Positions 26,130-38,160 of a stretch of 64,000 nt of DNA are shown piece by piece (the stretch's first letter is position 1; the number at the start of each line of letters is the position of its first letter). The notes under the pieces were generated by a model that worked only from the letters and a program-made list of their open reading frames with translations, made no database searches and was not told the origin of the DNA. The translations under genes and the position numbers were made by a program. The DNA is taken from positions 3,426,001 to 3,490,000 of the forward strand of contig NZ_JAJONE010000001.1 in the NCBI RefSeq assembly GCF_024700075.1, written 5' to 3'. The DNA comes from Hymenobacter sp. J193 (GTDB taxonomy: Bacteria; Bacteroidota; Bacteroidia; Cytophagales; Hymenobacteraceae).

Positions 26130-26993
26130 TTACTCTGCCGGCAACGTATCAGATTTAGGGCTGCCCGAAACGGCCGCCAGCACGAAGCCCACGAAAATAC
26201 CCGTCAGCAGCCCCCCGATGTGCGCGGCATTGTCGGTGTTAGGGCCTTCGAGGCCTCCCACCAGACTGCTGAGGGCAAAATACAGCAGCAGCCCGATAAT
26301 GCCGCCCCGGTCTTCGCGGGTGACGGGCAAAGTGCGGGTGATAAGTAGGGCCAGCAGCAAGCCATACAGCCCGAAGATAGCGCCCGAGGCCCCCACCGAA
26401 TTGATGCCGCGGCTATGCCACCACAAACTGGCCAGGCTGCCGCCCACGCCGCTCACCAGGTACGCCAGGAGCCAGCGTCCGGAGCCTACCTTGTCTTCGG
26501 CCAGCAAACCCAGCAGCAGCAGGGCGCCCATATTCAAAAGCAGATGAGCGGGGCCGGCGTGCAGAAACAGGCAGGAAACCAGGCGCCAGGGCTGGGCTGA
26601 AATCAACGGCGAAAAGTTGGAGCCCCAGGCCACCAGCTCCGCCGGGTGCGGTTCCCACACGTGTACGCCGCTGGCCGCCATCAGCCCGAACACCGCCAGG
26701 TTACTTAACAGCAGAAGGGGCGTGATGAAATAACCCGACCGGGGCCGGAAGATGCCTCCCAGCAACTGCCGGAGCAGGCCCAGCCACGTTCCGGTAGGCT
26801 CCGGGGCCGGGGGTACTGGCGGCGGTCCGGCTTCGGGCAGTTCCTGCGGAATCAGGCCCCGCTGCTGTAGCTCGCGCACGGCCCCCTGGCCCAGCTCCGG
26901 AGGGTAGCGGTGGGCCTGCTGGGCCATGTACAGCAGCTCAGCGTCGGTTTTGCGGGCCAGTAACTCAGCAAGCGGCGTAAGATCGGGGGGCAT
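26130..26993 (-). CDS. Rhomboid family intramembrane serine protease
   Basis: A 287-residue protein. Residues 1-60 form a hydrophilic N-terminal domain (LLARKTDAELLYMA, RELQQRGLIPQEL). Six or seven membrane segments follow with HLLLNMGALLLLG, the catalytic GASGAIFG (Ser about 203) and HIGGLLTG (His about 258). It cuts membrane-spanning helices of substrate proteins within the inner membrane. The gene upstream on the same strand (40 bases away) encodes a single-pass protein with a matching N-terminal motif, so the two probably form an operon and may be protease and partner. Confidence 0.93.
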   Translation of the reverse strand: MPPDLTPLAELLARKTDAELLYMAQQAHRYPPELGQGAVRELQQRGLIPQELPEAGPPPVPPAPEPTGTWLGLLRQLLGGIFRPRSGYFITPLLLLSNLAVFGLMAASGVHVWEPHPAELVAWGSNFSPLISAQPWRLVSCLFLHAGPAHLLLNMGALLLLGLLAEDKVGSGRWLLAYLVSGVGGSLASLWWHSRGINSVGASGAIFGLYGLLLALLITRTLPVTREDRGGIIGLLLYFALSSLVGGLEGPNTDNAAHIGGLLTGIFVGFVLAAVSGSPKSDTLPAE

Positions 26994-27033
26994 ATTCCGC
27001 AAACCGCGAGGGCGGCCGGAAGTTAAGGTAAGC

Positions 27034-28086
27034 TTATTGTTTCAGAAAGATAACCACGGCCCCATCGTGTGCTGTAGGGCCATACGCCCGCATAGCTGCT
27101 TCACGCCGGAATACGAGCACTGAGTCAATTTGCCCGGGCTCGAGCTGCTGCACGGGTAGGGGAGGCTCACCATTGGCGGGGTTGCTGGGCATCACTTTCC
27201 CGCGCAAAACGTACAGTGGATTATGGCTACGCTGCACCCGGGGCAGCTGCCGCAACACTCTCGTATCTGGGAGGCGTGAGTGGGCCAGGGGCTTAGGTGT
27301 GCCCAAAAGTTGGTGTCGTAAAAACAACGCGGAATCTACCTTAACCAGGTCATTCTCATCTATCACATCAATGCCCGCCTGATAGTGCCAGCTAAAGGCG
27401 TTTAAGGTAGCGGTGCGCCGGCTGGCAATGTGCTTCATCCGGCCAAGCTGAGCTGTCATGCCAGGTGTCAGCTTATGGTCATAGACCGCGGCTGCAGTCA
27501 ACCGCTCCCAGGAGTCCTGCGCTATAGCAATTTGGCCCAGCAGCGTAGAGTCGTATTTGGCCAGCCGCACTTGCTCGATAAGATAGGCGGATTGGTGCTC
27601 GGCGGCCCAAAAGCGGCCAGCCAGCAGCAAATACTTGCGGGTGGCTGTGGTGTCCTGCCGGTCCGGGGCCGGTAACAGGTTTTTCAACTGCTGTACGCTG
27701 GCTTCGGTTTCGGCGGCAAAGCCAGGCATTTGGTGCGTTTCAACGGATACCAGCACCGGTGGACTGTGGTGAGCTGGGGCCTTAGGCGCTTCGCGGTGGC
27801 TAGCCCACCACAGGCCGCCGGCTATGACCACGGCACTCAGCCCGCCCAGAGCCAACCGGGGCCAGCTGGGCGTGGCATCGGGCTCGTCTTCCCAGGTCTT
27901 ATCAATTTGTGCGGCCTCTTCAGCTGACAGTTGTGCCGTGGGCAGCTGACCGCGACGCTGCAGCTCGCGCCGGGCAGCATCTACCAGGCTCTGGTGGTAC
28001 AAGGATGGATTACGGGCCAGGAACAGCAGTTCCTCCGTGGTTTTCTGGGCAATGAAATCGGCTCCCGATGTGGTAGGCGCTGACAT
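27034..28086 (-). CDS. Single-pass membrane protein with C-terminal plug-like domain
   Basis: A 350-residue protein. The N terminus (FIAQKTTEELLFLARNP, RRELQRRGQLP) is related to the N terminus of the adjacent rhomboid protease. One membrane helix (about 78-98, GLSAVVIAGGLWWAS) follows, then a helical periplasmic region (about 125-260). The last ~60 residues (NPLYVLRGKVM, IDSVLVFRREAAMRAYGP, DGAVVIFLK) resemble the TonB-receptor plug domain without a barrel. It lies 40 bases upstream of the rhomboid gene in the same direction. A role as substrate or regulator of the protease is inference. Confidence 0.65.
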   Translation of the reverse strand: MSAPTTSGADFIAQKTTEELLFLARNPSLYHQSLVDAARRELQRRGQLPTAQLSAEEAAQIDKTWEDEPDATPSWPRLALGGLSAVVIAGGLWWASHREAPKAPAHHSPPVLVSVETHQMPGFAAETEASVQQLKNLLPAPDRQDTTATRKYLLLAGRFWAAEHQSAYLIEQVRLAKYDSTLLGQIAIAQDSWERLTAAAVYDHKLTPGMTAQLGRMKHIASRRTATLNAFSWHYQAGIDVIDENDLVKVDSALFLRHQLLGTPKPLAHSRLPDTRVLRQLPRVQRSHNPLYVLRGKVMPSNPANGEPPLPVQQLEPGQIDSVLVFRREAAMRAYGPTAHDGAVVIFLKQ

Positions 28087-28215
28087 GATAGGGCAGGCGT
28101 AAATACGAAAAAAGAATAGCTAAGCAAGATACACAAAAGCCGGGGCCGGCCAACCGTCCGGCCGCGTGGTCGTATAGCCCGGTAAAGTTCTGTTTCACTT
28201 CTGACTTTTCTAGTT

Positions 28216-28488
28216 ATGGCCGATAATCAGCATTCCACCGGCCCGCTCGACTCGGAAACCGAGAACGAAGCGCGCGCCCGTAACTTTCAGCCCGAAGGCC
28301 GTCAGGCGCCCGGCAGCCACGATACTGGCCTGAACGCCGACGACAACTCCGGTAGCGGCGGCACCGCGGGCGGGAAGGCCATCAAAGGCAGCAACGTAAG
28401 CACCGACGCCGAAGGACCAATCGGCGGCGGTACGGCCAGCAGCGGCACTGGTGTGTCGGGCGGCGAAACCGGCCAGGTAAATCTTTAA
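28216..28488 (+). CDS. Small glycine-rich hydrophilic protein, unknown
   Basis: A 90-residue acidic protein with no cysteine, no signal peptide and no hydrophobic core. It is rich in Gly, Ser, Thr, Asp and Asn (GSGGTAGGKAIKGSN, GGGTASSGTGVSGG) and is probably disordered. A similar protein of nearly equal length is encoded 35 bases downstream, so the two look like an operon of related disordered proteins, possibly stress-related as in hydrophilin-type proteins. No family is recognised. Confidence 0.6.
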   Translation: MADNQHSTGPLDSETENEARARNFQPEGRQAPGSHDTGLNADDNSGSGGTAGGKAIKGSNVSTDAEGPIGGGTASSGTGVSGGETGQVNL

Positions 28489-28522
28489 GTACTTCTTTTC
28501 TTCCATTCCCACCCACCAGCCC

Positions 28523-28798
28523 ATGAGCCAGCACCAGCAGCAACCCGACCAGGACCAGCAAGCCAGCGGTAACCCCGAAGCCACGCCCGGCACCCAAGCC
28601 AGCACCGGCGGTACCATTCCCGGCCCCGACCAGGACCAGAACGCCGAAGGCAACCCCGAAGCCGCCAGCACCCAGGAAAATATGGGCGACGGCTCCGGTA
28701 TCCGCGGCAGCTACGGCGACGCCAGCCAGACCAACGGCCTCGAAGGCGGCCCCCAAGCCGAGCCTGATGACCTGACCCGCCGCGGCGTAGGCGACTAA
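28523..28798 (+). CDS. Small Gln/Asp/Gly-rich hydrophilic protein, unknown
   Basis: A 91-residue acidic protein starting MSQHQQQPDQDQQASG and ending LTRRGVGD, with a repeated DQDQ...GNPEA motif (about residues 9-19 and 36-47). It has no signal peptide, membrane segment or cysteine and is probably disordered. It follows the similar gene at 28216 and is closed by a strong terminator. The function is unknown. Confidence 0.6.
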   Translation: MSQHQQQPDQDQQASGNPEATPGTQASTGGTIPGPDQDQNAEGNPEAASTQENMGDGSGIRGSYGDASQTNGLEGGPQAEPDDLTRRGVGD

Positions 28799-28831
28799 TC
28801 TTAGCTTACCGGCCGCTAGTTCGGCTAACCG

Positions 28832-28882
28832 AAAACACCCCGCTGTCAGGCTCATGCAAGAGTCCGGCAGCGGGGTGTTTTT
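28832..28882 (+). terminator. Rho-independent terminator
   Basis: Perfect 14-base arms (AAAACACCCCGCTG and complement) end in a T run, 34 bases after the stop of the small acidic protein. Confidence 0.85.
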
Positions 28883-28972
28883 GCGTGGTCTGGCCTGACG
28901 CCAAGAAAGAAACCCCGGCGGTTCCGGGACCGGCTGCGTAATTTCGGGGCTTGTTTCTCGTTTTTGGTGCTG

Positions 28973-30736
28973 ATGTTTCGATTTTTTGCCGCGGTTCGGG
29001 TTGTTATTGTTGGTTGGATAGGGCTGCTGCTGGCCGCCTGTGGGGCTCCGGCCGTGGCCCAGGAATCCGTGCCGCCCAAGCGCGAGCTGCGCGGCATCTG
29101 GATTGCCACCGTGGAAAACATCGACTGGCCCAGTTCCCGCACCCTTACGCCCGAGCAGCAGCGCCGCGAGTACCGCCGCCTGCTCGATAAAGGCCAACAG
29201 GCGGGCATCAACGCGGTATTCGTGCAGGTGCGGCCGGCCTCCGATGCCTTTTATAAAAGTGACCTGGAGCCCTGGAGCAAGTGGCTGACCGGCCAGCAGG
29301 GCCGTGCCCCCGCCCCGGCCTACGACCCGCTGCCCTTCCTCATTGAGGAGGCCCACGCCCGGGGCATGGAGTTTCACGCCTGGTTTAACCCCTACCGTGC
29401 CTCACTGGACTCGCTCACGCGGCGCCTGGCCCCCAACCACCAGTTCAAGCAGCACCCCGAGTGGTTTATTCGCTACACTGGCAAGCTGCTCTATAACCCC
29501 GGCTTGCCCGAGGTGCGCGCCTACATCACCCAGGTGATTCTGGACGTGGTGCGCCGCTACGATGTGGACGGTATTCACTTCGACGACTACTTCTACCCGT
29601 ATCCCGAGCCGGGCCAGAAGATTCACGACGAGGACGCCTACGCCCGCTACAACCCCCGGAACCTGGCCCTGGCCGACTGGCGCCGCCAGAACGTGAACCA
29701 GCTGATTGAGAGCCTGCACGACTCCATTCGGCACACCAAGCGCTGGGTGAAGTTCGGCATCTCGCCGTTTGGCGTGTGGATGAACAAGTCGGCCCACCCC
29801 GAGGGCTCCGACACCCGCGCCGGCCAGCCCAGCTACGCCAACCTCTACGCCGATACCCGCCTCTGGCTGCAGCAGGGCTGGATCGACTACGTGGTGCCCC
29901 AACTGTACTGGAGTTCCAACTTCAAGCTCGTGCCCTACGCCACCATCCTCGACTGGTGGGCCCGCAACCACTTCGACCGCCACCTCTACATCGGACACGG
30001 CATGTACCGCATGCTGGAGAATACCCGCGGCGACACCACCTGGCGCAACCCCCGCGAGCTGCCCCGCCAGATTCGCATGAACCGTGCCTACCCCACCGAC
30101 GTGAGCGGCAGTCTGTTCTTCTCGGCCCGCTCCCTGCTGGCCAACCCCCTGCACACCACCGACTCGCTGCGGCTGAACCTGTTCCGCTACCCGGCCCTGG
30201 TACCAGCCATGCCGTGGATTGACGCTGTGCCCCCGCGCCCGGCCCAGAACCTGCTTATAACCCGCGCCGGTGGCCCCGTGAAGCTAAGCTGGCAGGCCGG
30301 CCCTGCCGCCACCGACGGCGACACGGCCCGCTACTTTGTGGTGTACCGCTTTGCCGAGGGCGAAACCCCCGGCCCCGACGACCCGCGCCGCATTGTAGCC
30401 CTGGTGCGCTACCGCCCCGGCCAGATTCAGCAGCTGCAGGACACCGCCGCCCAAGCCGGGCAGGAATACGCCTACTACATCACGGCCGTAGACCGGCTGC
30501 ACAACGAGAGCCGGCCCTCCCGCGTGACCACGCTCAGCCCCCAGCCCGAGCCCATGGTAGCCCAGGAGCCGCCCACCGTGACGCCGCCTATTCCCGAAAC
30601 CCTGCCCCAGAAGCCAGCTGCCACCGCGGCTCGCCCCACCCGCCCCTTGCCGGGCAACCAGGCCGGCACCACCAAGGTGAAGGTGAAAGTAAAGCCGAAA
30701 AAGCGGGGCTTCTTTGGGCGGCTTTTCGGAAAGTAA
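28973..30736 (+). CDS. GHL10 (DUF187-type) glycosidase, lipoprotein
   Basis: A 587-residue protein with a lipobox (LLAAC near residue 18). The catalytic domain (about 35-390; ELRGIWIATVENIDWP, FVQVRPASDAFY, FHAWFNPYRA, VDGIHFDDYFYPYP, FGISPFGVW) is the GHL10 family, which includes E. coli DigH (YddW), a glycosidase acting on denuded peptidoglycan strands. An FN3-like domain follows (about 420-520), then a Pro-rich tail and a basic end (KVKVKPKKRGFFGRLFGK). The ATG at MFRFFAAV is preferred to an upstream TTG because it gives a clean lipoprotein signal. Confidence 0.9.
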   Translation: MFRFFAAVRVVIVGWIGLLLAACGAPAVAQESVPPKRELRGIWIATVENIDWPSSRTLTPEQQRREYRRLLDKGQQAGINAVFVQVRPASDAFYKSDLEPWSKWLTGQQGRAPAPAYDPLPFLIEEAHARGMEFHAWFNPYRASLDSLTRRLAPNHQFKQHPEWFIRYTGKLLYNPGLPEVRAYITQVILDVVRRYDVDGIHFDDYFYPYPEPGQKIHDEDAYARYNPRNLALADWRRQNVNQLIESLHDSIRHTKRWVKFGISPFGVWMNKSAHPEGSDTRAGQPSYANLYADTRLWLQQGWIDYVVPQLYWSSNFKLVPYATILDWWARNHFDRHLYIGHGMYRMLENTRGDTTWRNPRELPRQIRMNRAYPTDVSGSLFFSARSLLANPLHTTDSLRLNLFRYPALVPAMPWIDAVPPRPAQNLLITRAGGPVKLSWQAGPAATDGDTARYFVVYRFAEGETPGPDDPRRIVALVRYRPGQIQQLQDTAAQAGQEYAYYITAVDRLHNESRPSRVTTLSPQPEPMVAQEPPTVTPPIPETLPQKPAATAARPTRPLPGNQAGTTKVKVKVKPKKRGFFGRLFGK

Positions 30737-30824
30737 GCGGGCTGAAAGCTGGAAATAGCACAGTTTATCTAGCTTTAGTGCGGCCCGGGTAGCAAGTGCT
30801 GCCCGCCCGGCTGTGCGCTTCGCT

Positions 30825-32003
30825 ATGAATACTACTACCCAAGTTGCTCTTCAGACTACCGGCATCGAGCCGCTGGTAGAAGCTTCCCCCGCCCGCCTGC
30901 TTTCCCTCGACGTGTTCCGGGGCCTGACGGTGCTCACGATGGTGCTCGTGAACCACCCCGGCGACTGGGGTCACATCTACGAGCCGCTGGAGCACGCCAA
31001 GTGGAACGGCTGCACCATAGCCGACCTAGTGTTTCCGTTTTTCCTGTTCATCGTGGGGGTGTCGGCGGTGTATGCCCTGGACCGCAGCCGGCAGGACCCG
31101 GCGCTGCGGCCGGCGGCGCTGCGGGGCGTGTGGCGGCGGGCCCTGCTGCTGGTAGGCGTGGGCATCCTGGTGGCTTTGCTGCCCTACTTCGATTTTGGTG
31201 CGGTGCGGCTGCCGGGCGTGCTGCAGCGCATCGGGCTGGTGTTTGGCGTGTGCGGCACGCTGTTTCTGTATACCTCCCGCCGGCAGCAGCTCTGGCTGGT
31301 AGCAGTGCTGCTGATCGGCTACAACATCCTGATGCAGCTGGTGCCCGTGCCCGGCTACGGTCCGGCCAACCTGGAGCCCGAAACCAACCTCGGGGCCTGG
31401 CTCGACCGGCTCATCTTCACCGAAAAACACCTCTGGCAATACAGCCGCACCTGGGACCCCGAAGGCCTACTGGGTACGCTGCCCGCCGTGGGTACCGGGC
31501 TGCTGGGCGTGCTGGCCGGGCAGTGGCTGCGCCGCAAGGAGGTGGAGCCCGCCGCCAAAGTGGCCTGGCTGTTTGTGGATGCGGTGTTGCTCACGGCCCT
31601 GGGGCTGCTCTGGAACCTGTGGTTTCCCATCAACAAAGCGCTGTGGACCAGCTCCTTCGTGCTCTTTGTGGGTGGGCTGGCCCTGGCCCTGCTGGCCACG
31701 CTCTACTGGCTCTGCGACTTGCAGGGCTGGCGGCGCGGTCTGGCCTGGGCCCAGGTGGCGGGTGTGAACGCGCTGCTGGTGTTCGTGGGCTCTACACTGG
31801 TAGCCCGCACGCTCAATATGTGGACGGTGACGGGCCCGACGGGCACGCCCGTGGGAATGCAGGAATGGCTTTACGGTCGGTTTTTTGTGCCCTACTTCGC
31901 CTCGCCCTACGTGGCTTCCCTGGCCGGGGCGGTGGTGTGCGTGGCTATCTGGTACGGGGTGCTGTGGGTGCTGTACCGGCGGCGCATCGTGGTAAAGCTG
32001 TGA
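30825..32003 (+). CDS. NagX/HGSNAT-like acyltransferase (DUF5009)
   Basis: A 392-residue membrane protein with about ten hydrophobic segments. The N-terminal motif LLSLDVFRGLTVLTMVLVN and the following WNGCTIADLVFPFFLF match the heparan-alpha-glucosaminide N-acetyltransferase family (NagX/DUF5009), which acetylates amino sugars across a membrane. It follows the GHL10 glycosidase by 88 bases on the same strand and precedes a GH3/beta-lactamase gene, which suggests a role in recycling or modifying cell-wall amino sugars. The ATG at MNTTTQ is used. Confidence 0.9.
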   Translation: MNTTTQVALQTTGIEPLVEASPARLLSLDVFRGLTVLTMVLVNHPGDWGHIYEPLEHAKWNGCTIADLVFPFFLFIVGVSAVYALDRSRQDPALRPAALRGVWRRALLLVGVGILVALLPYFDFGAVRLPGVLQRIGLVFGVCGTLFLYTSRRQQLWLVAVLLIGYNILMQLVPVPGYGPANLEPETNLGAWLDRLIFTEKHLWQYSRTWDPEGLLGTLPAVGTGLLGVLAGQWLRRKEVEPAAKVAWLFVDAVLLTALGLLWNLWFPINKALWTSSFVLFVGGLALALLATLYWLCDLQGWRRGLAWAQVAGVNALLVFVGSTLVARTLNMWTVTGPTGTPVGMQEWLYGRFFVPYFASPYVASLAGAVVCVAIWYGVLWVLYRRRIVVKL

Positions 32004-32075
32004 GGCCGCCCGCGCATCCAGGTTATTTTCCGGACCTTGCGGGCTGATGTTTGTTGTTTTGAATCCCCGTTGTGT

Positions 32076-32606
32076 ATGACGTTGTTTGATTTCACCCGCG
32101 TTCCAAAAAGTGGCCTGCTGCTGGCCGCTACCCTGCTGCTGACGGCCCCGGCCGCCCTGGCTCAAACCACGCCGGCCGCGCCAACGGCTCCCGCTGCTTC
32201 GGCCCCGGCGCCCGTATCGGCCGGCCAGCGCAAAGCCGCCGAAAGCCTGCTGGAAGTTATGCAGTCCGAAAAAACCACCGACCAGGCCATCAACCAGATG
32301 CTGACCATGCAGGTAGAGCAAAATCCTAACCTGAAGAAGGTAGAGCCCGAAATGCGGGCCTTCATGGCCAAGTACATGAGCTGGTCCTCGCTGAAGGAGG
32401 AGATGGTGCAGCTCTATGCCCGGGAGTTTTCGGAGAAGGAGCTAAAGGAGCTTACCAAATTTTACCAGTCGACCACCGGCCAGAAGTTTGTGAGCAAGCA
32501 GAACATGCTACTGCAGTCCTCCATGCTGCTGGGCCAGCGCCGCGTGCAGGAAAACCTGCCGGAACTCCAGCGCATGATTGAGGAAAAAATGAAGGGCCAG
32601 GAGTAG
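32076..32606 (+). CDS. DUF2059 domain-containing exported protein
   Basis: A 176-residue protein with a signal peptide (cleavage after ALAQ, about residue 29), a Pro/Ala linker, and a helical DUF2059 domain (about 50-170: AAESLLEVMQSEK, AREFSEKELKELTKFYQSTTG). DUF2059 proteins are periplasmic and of unknown function. It follows the acyltransferase gene by 72 bases and is closed by a hairpin. Confidence 0.85.
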   Translation: MTLFDFTRVPKSGLLLAATLLLTAPAALAQTTPAAPTAPAASAPAPVSAGQRKAAESLLEVMQSEKTTDQAINQMLTMQVEQNPNLKKVEPEMRAFMAKYMSWSSLKEEMVQLYAREFSEKELKELTKFYQSTTGQKFVSKQNMLLQSSMLLGQRRVQENLPELQRMIEEKMKGQE

Positions 32607-33036
32607 CGGCTCAGGCTGCAAGATCCTTCAGAATAAAACCGTCATCCAGAGGCATGGCTGAAGCCGTTCGCCCGGCTGACGGTTTTTATCATACCTACTC
32701 GCTCAGTGTATACCCCGCGAAATCCTAGTGGGGCTAGGTCTTGAGCAGCTTTCCGGTGACAGCGTGTTCAGTGGCTCCTGTATCCTCATTCCTGGCATCT
32801 AGTAGCGCAGGTGAGATAGGAAGAATACCTCGAGCTAAGCAGAAGCCGGCCAGGTTGTACTTTCTCGTTATGCTGCTTTCGCCCTGTGTTCAGGTTGCCT
32901 TCGCTATGCCTTCGGTGAAAGGGTGGGTTGAAGGGTTGCTGGAATGAGGCTGGAAATTGTAGAAAAGCAAGAACACTTCTGCCGTTTTCACGCAGTGTCC
33001 CGCAGTGTTGGGCGCGGTATTTCAGGGATGTTGTAC
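32607..33036. other. Intergenic region between convergent genes
   Basis: About 430 bases. Apart from the terminator hairpin at its left end, I see no gene, RNA or repeat. The short open frames in it have no family character. Confidence 0.5.
32635..32687 (+). terminator. Terminator hairpin after the DUF2059 gene
   Basis: AAAACCGTCA at 32635-32644 pairs with TGACGGTTTT at 32677-32686, followed by T. The loop is long. Confidence 0.65.
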
Positions 33037-33738
33037 CTACGGCAGTCGGTACCACAACGTGCCGCCCTCAACAAACCCGACGACGCCGTAGCCTTTGGCA
33101 TAATATACAAGCCGGGCCGGCCGGAGGCGTGGAAATTCAACTGGCGGGGAAGTCTGGCTGTTGGAAATGCGCAGCACCGGCCCGTAGTCGATGCCGCCCA
33201 AACGCAGGCTGGGTAGCAGCTGGTGCGTGGTATCAGATAGTTGCTGCCCGCTACCTACCTGTTCGAGCGGCAGCACGTTGCTGAAGCCAATATCCCAGCG
33301 TACCAGAGTATAGGTGCTGCCTTCACCATAAGATGGCCCCTCATCCGCATTCGCTTTCATACTGAGTATAGTAGTTGCATACGAATAAGGAAGCGAATCA
33401 AGCTCGGTGGGAGAGGTGGCAGGGTTATGCACGTAACGGAGCGTGTCGGTGCGGAGAGCGTACACATCCAGCGTTTGATACTTAACTTTCTTAGCTGGGC
33501 CAAGATATACCGGCGCATCACCCCCCAAAGAGTATTGATGCAGCTGATCATCCACATTGGTAATGGTAAACGTGCGTATGCTGCTGTTCCGGGCGTTGCC
33601 GAAGCGTAGTATGTCCCCGGCTTTGTAGGGCTGCCAAGCCAGCTGCTCGGCGGAGAGTTTATATTCCTTCACAGGCTCCGGGGAACAACCGAAGATTAGG
33701 AGAAGGCAGCCAACTAAGATCAGGGTATAGTTTCTCAT
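33037..33738 (-). CDS. Hypothetical lipoprotein
   Basis: A 233-residue protein with a lipoprotein signal (MRNYTLILVGCLLLIFGC, lipobox IFGC). The mature part is beta-rich (TFTITNVDDQLHQYSLGG, YGPVLRISNSQTSPP, YAKGYGVVGFVEGGTLWYRLP), in the style of Bacteroidota surface or periplasmic lipoproteins. No family is recognised. It is monocistronic; the next gene upstream on the same strand ends 75 bases away. Confidence 0.7.
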   Translation of the reverse strand: MRNYTLILVGCLLLIFGCSPEPVKEYKLSAEQLAWQPYKAGDILRFGNARNSSIRTFTITNVDDQLHQYSLGGDAPVYLGPAKKVKYQTLDVYALRTDTLRYVHNPATSPTELDSLPYSYATTILSMKANADEGPSYGEGSTYTLVRWDIGFSNVLPLEQVGSGQQLSDTTHQLLPSLRLGGIDYGPVLRISNSQTSPPVEFPRLRPARLVYYAKGYGVVGFVEGGTLWYRLP

Positions 33739-33813
33739 AAGTAATTGGTTTAAAGCTAAGACCTGCTGTACGCTGAACAGGTTGCAACCTGTCCCAAAAC
33801 TCTGTGCAAAACG

Positions 33814-36825
<3,012 letters not shown>

Positions 36826-36875
36826 GCGGCGACAGAAATAGCGTGAGTTGCGAAGTTAGCTTGGCTGGGTTTATA

Positions 36876-36958
36876 GTTTCTGGTTTATAGTTTCAGGTTG
36901 CTGATCCAGAAAACCAACCGCGCAACTAGAAACCAGAAACGAGAAACCAGCAACTACT
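36876..36958. repeat. Inverted intergenic repeat (TAGTTTCTGG type)
   Basis: Direct copies of TTTATAGTTTC on the left are mirrored by GAAACCAG copies on the right, forming an imperfect stem between two minus-strand genes. This is a simple intergenic repeat style seen in several gaps of this window. Confidence 0.6.
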
Positions 36959-37970
36959 TTAGTTTGATATCCTGAGTGTAGAATACCTGGCCTGCTTCTC
37001 CCTTAAGCGCCGCCGTAACATGCAGCCGCCGGCCCTGGGCCCGGAACCGGAACAGGCCGTAGTGCTTCTGATTCACGAGCGGGCCCACCCGCAGCTGGTT
37101 TGGCTCGCCCTGGTTCTGGGTGGCCGGGTGGGTGAGGCCGCTGGACGTCACTTCATAAATAGGCTGCGGCAGCCCCGGCAGCGTGAGCCGCGACATTTCC
37201 CCGATGTGCCGGTCCCCGCTGATGAGCAGCAGGCCGCGAGGCTTAGTAGCCGCCAGCAAATCCAGCAGGCGCTGGCGGGCGCTGGGGAAGTTGCTCCACT
37301 TCTCGTAGCGGTGCTCCTGGGGCAGAAACTGGATGCCCGAGGCAATGATGTGGGCGTCGGCCGTGGAGCCGCGCAGCTGCTGCTCCAGCCACTGCCACTG
37401 CGCCTCGCCCAGAATGTCGCCGGTGAGGTTGTGGTGGTACACCAGGGCCTTGTCGCGGTAGAGCGTGTCCTGGAAATACCGGTCGTCGAGCAGGATGACT
37501 TTCACTTTTCGCTTGCCCACCGGGTAGTCGTAGGCGGCGTAGATGCCCTCCTGCCGACGGCGCGGACTGCCAGCCAGCTCCTCCAAGAAGTCCAGGGCAA
37601 TCTGCTGGTTCTGGGCCTTGAAGGGGTAGTTCTTGTCCCCGTCGTTGCGGCCGTAGTCGTGGTCGTCCCAGGTGCCGATGACCTTAGTGCCCTGCTCGCG
37701 CAGCTGCCGGTAGCCGGGCTGGTTGAACTGGGCGTCGTACTTCTGGCGCAGCACCTTGGGGTCGTCGGAGTCCCCGTAGATATTGTCGCCGAGCCAGATC
37801 CAGACCTGGGGCTTGTCGGCGGCAATATCGTCCCAGAGCGGCTGGGGCAGGTCTTGGCGGTTGCAGGAGCCGAAGGCCAGGCGAAGCTCGTCGGCAGCCG
37901 GCGGTTGGTTGGAAGCCGTACAGCCGGCCAGCAGAACCGGCAGAAACAAAAGCAGGCGGAGGTAGTTCAT
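36954..37970 (-). CDS. PhoD-like alkaline phosphatase family lipoprotein
   Basis: A 338-residue protein with a lipobox (LLAGC, about residue 16). The metal-binding motifs of PhoD-type phosphatases are visible: AFGSCNRQD, WIWLGDNIYGD (about 60), TWDDHDYGRND (about 105), DDRYF, and LLISGDRHIGE (about 250). It should hydrolyse phosphate esters in the periplasm or at the surface. The ATG at MNYLRLL is chosen for the signal. The phosphate source cannot be read from the sequence. Confidence 0.92.
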   Translation of the reverse strand: MNYLRLLLFLPVLLAGCTASNQPPAADELRLAFGSCNRQDLPQPLWDDIAADKPQVWIWLGDNIYGDSDDPKVLRQKYDAQFNQPGYRQLREQGTKVIGTWDDHDYGRNDGDKNYPFKAQNQQIALDFLEELAGSPRRRQEGIYAAYDYPVGKRKVKVILLDDRYFQDTLYRDKALVYHHNLTGDILGEAQWQWLEQQLRGSTADAHIIASGIQFLPQEHRYEKWSNFPSARQRLLDLLAATKPRGLLLISGDRHIGEMSRLTLPGLPQPIYEVTSSGLTHPATQNQGEPNQLRVGPLVNQKHYGLFRFRAQGRRLHVTAALKGEAGQVFYTQDIKLK

Positions 37971-38160
37971 GCGCCAAAGATGCAGGTTGTGGAGTGCCAC
38001 GGGACCCGCTGGGAGCCAGCCGCCCCGAAAATTTAATCGGCCGGAAACTTGCAGGGGCAGCCGGGCGGTTCGGTTTCTTTACGGTTTGTTTATATGCCGG
38101 TGCCGGGTACCGTCGTTCTGGCTATACTTGTTCTGTTGTTCTTCTTAAGTTTTCGAAGCC

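Noticed and set aside
30977..32047. Arg/Gly/Ala-rich frames overlapping the acyltransferase
   Set aside because: Out-of-frame translation of GC-rich coding DNA.
32741..33055. Small frames in the 430-base gap
   Set aside because: No motif, signal or family resemblance; they overlap each other on both strands.
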